A stretch of DNA of 64,000 nt from Dehalococcoidia bacterium (lineage in GTDB: Bacteria > Chloroflexota > Dehalococcoidia > Bin125). A program made the translations under genes and the position numbers. Positions 58,298-64,000 of this stretch are shown here, in pieces; positions within the stretch are counted from its first letter, which is position 1, and each line of letters begins with the position of its first letter. The DNA lies in contig JAJDTU010000002.1 in the NCBI GenBank assembly GCA_022826965.1, positions 310,001 to 374,000 on the forward strand, in the 5' to 3' direction. A model generated the notes under the pieces. It searched no databases and was not told where the DNA came from. It was given only the letters and a program-made list of their open reading frames with translations.

Positions 58298-60281
58298 CGC
58301 GCTCGCCGGACGCATCGCCTTGCCGGTCAGCGGGGTCGCTGGAGGAGACAGTGGCTCTGAGCACTTCGAGGGCGAACTCACTGAGCCGGTCGGGCTCGCC
58401 GTAGAGCTGTTCCTCGATGTAGGGCAGAACGTTGTGTTGCCAGACGAGTTCGAGTTGCTCCTCATCGAGCGCCTCGCGCATGAAGTAGCTGGGGCCGATC
58501 GCGGCGTCGCGGTTGTCGAGCTTGCGGTTTGCCTCTTCGACAACATCCGCCACCCAAGCCAAGTCCTTTGCGTGCCGGTCGAGCCACCGGCTGAGCAATC
58601 CCTTGATCGGGTCGCTGTCGGGATGGAACTCAAGGAAGTAAAAGCGTCGGCGCAGGGCGAGGTCGATCAGCGCGATCGACCGGTCGGCCGTGTTCATCGT
58701 GCCGATGATCCGCAGGTTGTCGGGCAGGCTGAGGGGCTCGTTCGAGTACTGCAATCGGATCGGCTCGTCGCGGTATTCGAGCAGGAAGTAGAGTTCGCCG
58801 AACACCTTAGCCAGGTTGCCTCGGTTGATCTCGTCGATTACAAGAAAGTACGGGTTGCCGGGATCATCGTGGGCTAGTTTCGCCATCTCAAGCAGCGGTC
58901 CATTGCGTAGCTCGAAGCTCGCGCGGCCTTGGTCATCGAGCGTCGGGCGGTAGCCCTGGACGAAGTCCTCGTAGGCGTATGAGGGATGGAACTGCACCAG
59001 CCGTACGCGAGCGTCGGAACCTCCCAGATGCTGGGCCAGCTTGCGCGCGACGTAGGTCTTGCCTGTGCCCGGCGGCCCCTGCAAGATGACCTGCCGCTTG
59101 TCTTCCAGAAGCCGTCTGAACGTCTGCAAGAACTCGGGGTCTAGTAGCAACTCGTCGGCAAGGGCATCGAGATTGGGATTGACTGAGTTGCTGCGTACCG
59201 AACCGTTGCTCTCAGCAGCAGAGTGCTGATATATCATCCAGACGAGCGACTGAGCTTCGAGCCGGTCCGCGGGCCGCTCGAGGTTCAATGCCGGCGCGCG
59301 CTCGACCAACCGATCCAGGAACTTGAGTGCGTGCTCATACGTCTCGGAATGGTCCGCGCCAGACCGTGGGCGCGGGTGACGAGCGGTCTGGTACGCCTTG
59401 TCGAAGGATGACCAAGTGTACGGAGGGTGGTCCGCGCCCAGGGCCATCAGCAAGGCCGAGACTGCTCGCAAGGTCGTGCCGACCTGCGCTTTCTTGAACG
59501 TCTCGCTCTCCGGGATCTGCTCGACCAAGACCCGGATTCTCGCACCGACGGGCTGGGCTTCTTGGCTCCAGAACTCCCGTATGGCTGCGAGGGAAGCAGC
59601 CGGCTCCGTCCGGAACCATTCGTACAGCGGCTGACCACGGCGCCAGTCCAAGGGACTGCCCTGCACGGTGAGCGCGTCCTGTACTAAGCCGGACCACTGG
59701 CGGTCGCCGCGTATGGCCGCTTCGCGGGCGCGTTCAAGCCCAGCGATCAACTCGCGCTTGTACCGCAACTCTTGCTCATCCAATTGAGCAGATTCGAGGT
59801 ATGGCTGCGCGCGGCCGAGGTACTCGTCAATCCCGCCCCATGTCAACTCCCGAACGTGCTCCTCCGCTCCAGCCAGCCGCACTTTGTGCACTGTCAATGG
59901 ACTCCGGATCGAGGCGACCAGCTCATCGCCGAAGGCGCTATCCGGAACGTCGGCGGCCAGCCAGGTGATCGGCCGAATATGGAATGGGTTTGTGTCAGGC
60001 CGAAACTCGTAGTCCCCTGAGATCTCCCCGATGTGGACTCTCGATTTCGTGAAGGGAACCGCCACTAGCGTGCCGTGTTCCAACTCATCGTAGAAGCGCC
60101 ATAGTTGGTGGAAACCGTTCTGGTGTTCTCTCTGGAGCGCAGCCTTCGACGAGACGGTGTGCAGGTCCTTGGCATAGCCGTAGCTGATGCCGACGTGAGA
60201 ATGCTCTAGGAAATCGGCTTCGAAGACACCGCCCTTCCCCGGGAATACCTTCCAAAGCGCCACAGTTCCCTCCTCGGCCAT
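58284..60281 (-). CDS. mcrB: McrB-like AAA+ GTPase with N-terminal modified-base reader-like domain
   Basis: A 665-residue AAA+ motor. Walker A GPPGTGKT is near residue 400, Walker B is FLVIDEINRGN, and the McrB-specific MNTADRS is present. The N-terminus (about 1-105) resembles a PUA/EVE-like domain (GISYGYAKDL, GTLVAVPFTKSRVHIGEISGDY), a fold that reads methylated bases. A linker of about 280 residues follows. Coupled with mcrC, it should restrict modified foreign DNA. The 5-methylcytosine target is known for E. coli McrBC, not shown here. Confidence 0.9.
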   Translation of the reverse strand: MAEEGTVALWKVFPGKGGVFEADFLEHSHVGISYGYAKDLHTVSSKAALQREHQNGFHQLWRFYDELEHGTLVAVPFTKSRVHIGEISGDYEFRPDTNPFHIRPITWLAADVPDSAFGDELVASIRSPLTVHKVRLAGAEEHVRELTWGGIDEYLGRAQPYLESAQLDEQELRYKRELIAGLERAREAAIRGDRQWSGLVQDALTVQGSPLDWRRGQPLYEWFRTEPAASLAAIREFWSQEAQPVGARIRVLVEQIPESETFKKAQVGTTLRAVSALLMALGADHPPYTWSSFDKAYQTARHPRPRSGADHSETYEHALKFLDRLVERAPALNLERPADRLEAQSLVWMIYQHSAAESNGSVRSNSVNPNLDALADELLLDPEFLQTFRRLLEDKRQVILQGPPGTGKTYVARKLAQHLGGSDARVRLVQFHPSYAYEDFVQGYRPTLDDQGRASFELRNGPLLEMAKLAHDDPGNPYFLVIDEINRGNLAKVFGELYFLLEYRDEPIRLQYSNEPLSLPDNLRIIGTMNTADRSIALIDLALRRRFYFLEFHPDSDPIKGLLSRWLDRHAKDLAWVADVVEEANRKLDNRDAAIGPSYFMREALDEEQLELVWQHNVLPYIEEQLYGEPDRLSEFALEVLRATVSSSDPADRQGDASGERDARN

Positions 60282-61175
60282 GCGAACGGAGGCGTGTTTC
60301 GGATGTTGCTGCTCGACCGCTCGCGGGCCGCAAGCCCCCGCCTCGTCCGTTCCGACCTCGGCCGTGCATCCCCGGAGTGAGCCATCCGGTCTGTAGACCC
60401 GAATGAGCCGATCGCTCAGTCGCGAGGTCCTTCAGGTGAAGGCAGAAGGCGGCCAACGCGGGGGTCAGTCTATCGCCATGACTGCGTTCGTCCGCTGCGC
60501 AGTCCACAAGGCAGAACCACACGGACCCCTGCGGCCCAGTCGTGGGGAATCGTGACGTGGATCGGCGAGTTGTCGACGGTTCTCGTCGTGTGATCCATGA
60601 CCGTGGGAGAATTCGACCGGCGGCGCGTAGTGTGCGCGACGCATTTCGAAACGACGTTGCTACACGCCACGCAGCCGGTCGGCAAGACACAGGGGTTGGA
60701 TTCGCGGCCCACACGATTGAAGCCGATAGTGACCGAGCGCTGTGTACCCCAGGGGGCGTGATCGTGGCTGGCAGGTGGTCGACGCCGATGTCGATCGGTC
60801 GTCCACATCCCAAACGCGATTCGTTGAAATGTGGATGAAATATTGATCGGGTCCCTGATCGATATGCGATAGTATCGAATCAGTGGCTGAGGTGCGGAGT
60901 GAACCGAAGCGACGAATGAAGACCGCCAGCGCTACGGAGGCGCCAGCCGATTAGTTGACCAAACCAAAGAGACACGAAGAAGCGCCGCTCGGGGATAGTT
61001 TGGCGACTGACCCGAAACGGCGCCCAGAATGGAAGCGTCTGTGCCTTCCACGGGCATTCTACACCCAAACTCCGACTTAAGGTCAACCTCGGGAACCCCG
61101 CAGCGGTCCCGCGCCCCTCCACGTGCAGCACAGAATAGAACCCGCCCCCACCGGTGAGGGTGAGGACGGGCCCGT
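60282..61175. other. Gene-free stretch with dyads and a foldable pseudoknot-like segment
   Basis: Nearly 900 bases with no gene supported. An imperfect palindrome lies at 60840-60865 and a perfect one (CGATAGTATCG) at 60867-60877. At 60982-61023 GCGCCG and TCGGG pair with CCCGA and CGGCGC to make an 11-bp hairpin; its loop GTTTGG (60998-61003) can pair with CCAAAC at 60959-60964, which would make a pseudoknot. AGTTGACC at 60953 may pair with GGTCAACC at 61081. Together with the tRNA-like gene that follows, this may be one structured transcript; short frames look non-coding. Confidence 0.45.
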
Positions 61176-61254
61176 GCCCTCGTAAGCCTCAGTCGGACGA
61201 GAGCTGCAGCCTGCTAAGCCGCGTGCGTGGGTTCGAATCCCACCGAGGGCACCA
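61176..61254 (+). tRNA. Non-canonical tRNA-Ser-like gene (anticodon GCT, no long variable arm)
   Basis: The acceptor GCCCTCG pairs perfectly with CGAGGGC, followed by discriminator A and an encoded CCA. The T arm is GTGGG-TTCGAAT-CCCAC. The anticodon loop CTGCTAA gives GCT (serine codons AGU/AGC) but the stem GCAGC/GCCGC has one mismatch. The variable region is four bases, whereas real tRNA-Ser has a long arm that seryl-tRNA synthetase needs. The D arm is elongated with a bulged A (AGCCTC / GAGAGCT). It may be a pseudo-tRNA, a mobile-element tRNA or a regulatory RNA. Confidence 0.6.
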
Positions 61255-61319
61255 CCAATTTAACCCTGATGTACGCAACGGTGCATCAACAACCTGTTTG
61301 CAATGGGGAAGGAACACCC

Positions 61320-61724
61320 ATGTTTGAGTTCACGCAGAGCCTGCGAAACATGACCGACGCCATCGGACAACTGGACGAGCTGCTCGGCGATCGATTCATC
61401 AGACCGACGATCTTCGATATCAGCGCGTACAGCGTGTACGCCGAGTGGGGCAGAGACAACTCGACCCAGCCTACGCGTGACTCTGTTTGGCTGTGCGCTT
61501 ACGAAGACCGCGTAGTGATGAATGCGAACTTTCGGGACGGATGGCCGGAGTCCGGCGCGCCGGAGTTCAACGCAGAGCAAGCGAAGGAGTGGCTGCTCGA
61601 CCTCACTCGAGACTGGAAGTGGGACTTCGAGCGCAACGGATCAATGACATCAGAGAGCATCCGGCGTACCCCGGGGCAGCGTCATCGCGCCAACCTTGAG
61701 GGGTACCGCCCTCAGCGGAGATAG
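61320..61724 (+). CDS. Small orphan protein of the island
   Basis: A 134-residue soluble protein, MFEFTQSLRNMTDAIGQLDELL then an aromatic-rich core. I do not recognise the family. ATG at 61320 has GGGAAGGA nine bases upstream; a longer frame from 61227 passes through the tRNA tail and is not used. The tail is basic (RRTPGQRHRANLEGYRPQRR). Composition fits the accessory region, and function is unknown. Confidence 0.55.
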   Translation: MFEFTQSLRNMTDAIGQLDELLGDRFIRPTIFDISAYSVYAEWGRDNSTQPTRDSVWLCAYEDRVVMNANFRDGWPESGAPEFNAEQAKEWLLDLTRDWKWDFERNGSMTSESIRRTPGQRHRANLEGYRPQRR

Positions 61725-61764
61725 CGACCCGTATTCGCCCTACCCAGTTCAAAGGAAGATTCCC

Positions 61765-61974
61765 ATGGCAGAGAATGTCCACGTCGAGACCAAGCAAGAT
61801 GGCAATGTGGTCAGCTTCCTTGTCCGGCCACCCGGCGAAACCGCTCTCAGGGACACCGGACTATTCATTGACACGACGAACACAAGCCCTGCAATGCTGC
61901 CAGGACTCGTCGAGTCAATGAAGGGGACGGTCGCTGCGAACTGGCGCGGTCTCGTCGGCCCTGGTCAGCGCTAG
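61765..61974 (+). CDS. Small orphan protein next to an IS insertion
   Basis: A 69-residue protein with AAAGGAAG before its ATG. It has the sequence MAENVHVETKQDGNVVSFLVR and is hydrophilic, with no motif I know. It ends exactly in CTAG, the last bases being TAG; this CTAG is one of the two copies flanking the IS5-family element, so the insertion did not change its stop codon. Function unknown. Confidence 0.5.
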   Translation: MAENVHVETKQDGNVVSFLVRPPGETALRDTGLFIDTTNTSPAMLPGLVESMKGTVAANWRGLVGPGQR

Positions 61975-62782
61975 GCTGCCGCCACCAGTTCGCGGCTTGA
62001 CGAGATGTGCCACCAGGCGAGTTGGACGAAGGACTCGTATCGCGAGGCCAGCTTGGCGTAGCGCGTCGCAACCCCTCGGAACTGCTTGAGGTCGGCGAAC
62101 AGGTTCTCGACCTTGTGTCTGGTCCGGTAATTCTCCTCGTCGTACTCGAACGGCACCTTGCGCCTGCTGGTCGATGGGATGGTCGCTACAAGGTCACGCG
62201 AGGAGAACAGGTCGCGGAGCGGGCCCGAGTCGTAGGCCCTATCTGCGATCAGTTCTCCCGCCTCTACGCCGTCGAGAAGTGCCGGTACCAAGGGACTCTC
62301 GGCGGCGTTTCCGGGATGAATCGTGAACCTGACGAGTTTGCCGTTGCGGTCAACCATCGCCATCAGCTTCGTGGTCAACCCGCCTCGACTCGCTCCGATG
62401 CACTGAGCGTGCCGTGAGTCGGGCGGGTTGGTCCTTTTCCCTGGGTGGGATGGACGTGGCGAGCGCCAACCGCGTGCTGGTGCGTCTTGATGTAAGATCC
62501 GTCGACTTGAATGCTGCGCGTGTCGATTTCCCCCTGAGTCGTCTCGAAGATGCGGTCAAACACGCCGGAACTCGACCACCTGCGGAAGCGCTGGTAGACC
62601 GTGTTCCACTTGCCAAACTCCGCCGGCAGGTCGCGCCACGGCGCTCCCGTTCGCACCACCCAGAGGATGTCCTCGAGCGCCTTGCGGTTGTCGTACCCGG
62701 TGCGGCCAGGGTCGCTGGCCTTCCCTGGAAGCAGCGGTTCGATCCGTTCCCACTGCCTGTTTGTCAACCTACGTCGCGACAT
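61971..62782 (-). CDS. IS5-family transposase, two frames joined by -1 frameshift
   Basis: The upstream frame (62375-62782, 135 residues) carries the first catalytic Asp (SIQVDGSYIKTH). The downstream frame (61971-62378) has the second Asp (LIADRAYDSG) and the R(3)E(6)K motif in RHKVENLFADLK. Neither is complete alone. The slippery heptamer GGGAAAA at 62441-62435 is in the right phase (CAG GGA AAA) and a -1 slip gives a continuous protein through CIGASRGGLTTK, the usual IS5 sequence. The final stop codon is formed by the flanking CTAG. Confidence 0.85.
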
Positions 62783-62841
62783 GACAACCTCCTTTCCTAT
62801 GTGATAGCGCCATCGCGGACGAGGTTGAATGTCAACGCGCC
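61975..62841 (-). mobile_element. IS5-family (IS427-like) insertion sequence flanked by CTAG
   Basis: About 867 bases between CTAG copies at 61971-61974 and 62842-62845, consistent with a 4-base target duplication. The right end reads GGGCGCGTTGACATTC on the minus strand, an IS5-type terminus. The left end (GCTGCCGCCACC) matches it poorly, so the inverted repeats are degenerate or the left border is not exact. A two-frame transposase fills it. The copy is probably recent, as both coding parts are free of other breaks. Confidence 0.7.
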
Positions 62842-63119
62842 CTAGTCATGAGCGTGTGCAAGGTTTGCCGCATGTGTAGGGAGATCAGTACATCGGACGA
62901 AGTGCCGGCAACTCCGTTTCAAGACTCTGTTCTCGCGGCACTCCCGTACATGAAGTGTGTTCTCGCGCAACGGTGTGTTCGTTATCTGGTGCGATAGAAG
63001 CTCTCGCCGAACCGCGCCGATGAAGGTGGGGGTTGACGGCAGTGATGTCGCAGCAGGACGGGCCCACGGGTCCGCTCCGGAGCGGTTCAGGCTAAGGGTG
63101 TCTGCGCCGGGCTGGCCGC

Positions 63120-64000
63120 TCATGGCTCGCTCTCGGCGGGGAGGACTTCGATACGCACCTGGGCGTGAATGACGGCCGGCCGGAAGTTGCTGTCGCGCAC
63201 GGCGACGGTAACCCACTGCTCGCCCGGTTCGGTCGGGCAGTCGGTCTCGATCCGATTTCCGACCAGGTTGGCATCGGGATCGCCGGGCACGCTGACGTGA
63301 TACGGAGGCACGCCGCCGATCGCCTTCCAGACAATCAGCAGGCGCTCGCCGGCCGCGCAGGAGTTGCTGGGAGTCGGCGCGGCTGTCGCGAGCAGGTTCA
63401 CCAGCTCGGGGGGATTATCGGTCACGACCAGGCGGACCTGGGCGGTGGCGCGGTTCGGGGGGCTGGCATCGTCGATGGCGCGCAGCGTGACGGTCTGTAC
63501 GCCGGTTTGCTCGCGACAGCGGATATGAGCGACGCCTGCGGGTCCAAAGCGCTCCTCCATGCCGTCGATCGTGACCGTTCTTCGTCGGTCTTCGTGGTAG
63601 TTGGCGGACCAGCCGATCAGCACGGTCTCCCCGGGACGACAGTAGCCGGACAGTTGCGGGTATGCGGTCAGGTTCAGCTCATCGTCCCCCTCGCCGGCCA
63701 CGGTTTCGAAATCGACTGCTAGTTGAGCGGACTGTGGTGGATCGCTGCGTTCGGTCGCGTGAAGTTCGACGGATCGCGTGCCCGACTCATCGGCGCAGGA
63801 AATCACCATGCGATGCGCCGACGGATCACGCCCGTCCAGGGTGACTGTGACAGGCGTCCAGAACCCGCCGGTCACCGCCCAGTAGAGATTGAGGGCGCCG
63901 CCGCCGACCGGCACGCCGGAGGTTGTTCCGCTGCCGTCGACGTTCAGCCATCCCTCGCCAGCAGCCATGTCGGAGTACCAGCCGCTGGTGTTGCAGCTGA
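63120..64000 (-). CDS. Secreted-type Ig-like repeat protein, N-terminus outside window
   Basis: The frame is open past the window edge; an internal ATG at 63968 is likely not the start, since SCNTSGWYSD precedes it. About three repeats of 80-90 residues each begin near a Cys and end in a V/I-rich strand: GTRSVELHATE, GVQTVTLRAIDD, EQWVTVAVRDSN. This pattern is that of PKD/Ig-like surface or extracellular proteins. Function unknown. Confidence 0.65.
   Translation of the reverse strand, partial: SCNTSGWYSDMAAGEGWLNVDGSGTTSGVPVGGGALNLYWAVTGGFWTPVTVTLDGRDPSAHRMVISCADESGTRSVELHATERSDPPQSAQLAVDFETVAGEGDDELNLTAYPQLSGYCRPGETVLIGWSANYHEDRRRTVTIDGMEERFGPAGVAHIRCREQTGVQTVTLRAIDDASPPNRATAQVRLVVTDNPPELVNLLATAAPTPSNSCAAGERLLIVWKAIGGVPPYHVSVPGDPDANLVGNRIETDCPTEPGEQWVTVAVRDSNFRPAVIHAQVRIEVLPAESEP

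Noticed and set aside
60470-60813. Minus-strand frames with a 42-codon tail in the gap upstream of the tRNA-like gene.
   Set aside because: No ribosome-binding site, no family likeness and biased codon use is absent.
60896-61254. Possible tmRNA: about 360 bases, pseudoknot-like folds, CCA end and a GCCAGCGCT...TAG frame.
   Set aside because: The 5' acceptor strand lies immediately before the tRNA-like part, not 300 bases upstream. No TTCGAC tmRNA 5' motif and no ALAA-type tag are present. A permuted form has the wrong order.
63120-63968. ATG at 63968 as start of the repeat protein.
   Set aside because: The frame stays open upstream with sensible residues (SCNTSGWYSD), so the start is outside the window.
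1-64000. CRISPR arrays.
   Set aside because: No regularly spaced identical repeats of 24-40 bases with unique spacers were seen; the gltX repeats are 10-bp and have no spacers.

Overview
The window is GC-rich, gene-dense chromosomal DNA from a bacterium. Four traits point towards Chloroflexota (Dehalococcoidia or a SAR202-like clade): long runs of short-chain dehydrogenases and epoxide hydrolases, CoA-transferases of two families, a UroD-like protein, and a split cytochrome b with a Rieske protein. Actinobacterial features such as the CysO/Mec cysteine route are also present. The lineage call is inference; no rRNA lies in the window.

Layout. 1-10.5 kb: catabolic SDR clusters (a truncated copy plus one, then a pair, then four tandem near-copies), a pseudo-hydrolase/nucleotidyl-cyclase fusion, a UroD-like protein and two tandem paralogous membrane proteins. 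10.5-13.8 kb: NuoI-like ferredoxin and class I and class III CoA-transferases. 13.8-19.6 kb: purL, purQ, a PgpH-type HD hydrolase and a YqeY protein. 19.6-23.7 kb: a quinol:cytochrome c oxidoreductase operon (tiny membrane protein, two cytochrome b halves, Rieske, cytochrome c) followed by two desulforedoxin-like miniproteins, one without its metal cysteines. 23.8-27.7 kb: purM, purF and accessory genes. 28-36.5 kb: a cysteine and sulfur-transfer operon (Rrf2 regulator, cysK, carrier-E1 fusion, cysO, cysM, rhodanese, a methyltransferase, JAMM peptidase, folP, folK) divergent from cysH. 36.4-49.4 kb: lgt, resB, two threonine synthases, three epoxide hydrolases, a YedY-like molybdoprotein, lspA and an RluA-family synthase, with four copies of an interspersed hairpin repeat. 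50.1-51.8 kb: gltX with tRNA-Gln and tRNA-Glu.

From 51.8 kb the content changes to an accessory island: a large serine recombinase whose 3' end overlaps the tRNA-Glu gene, a PIN-like protein, an antitoxin/RES-toxin pair, McrBC, a non-canonical tRNA-like gene, small orphan genes and an IS5-family element. The last gene is a secreted-type repeat protein cut by the window edge.

How the parts work together. cysH supplies sulfite for assimilation. The sulfur-carrier operon can build cysteine on a ubiquitin-like protein: the E1 domain activates it, the rhodanese can supply sulfur, CysM attaches the amino acid and the JAMM peptidase releases it. Both carrier domains end in Gly-Gly followed by extra residues, so the JAMM peptidase may also unmask them. 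This is the most interesting system seen. Other strong leads are the helically phased repeat leader before gltX, the Cys-less miniprotein paralogue, the tRNA-Ser-like gene without a long variable arm, and the in-frame slippery heptamer in the IS element.
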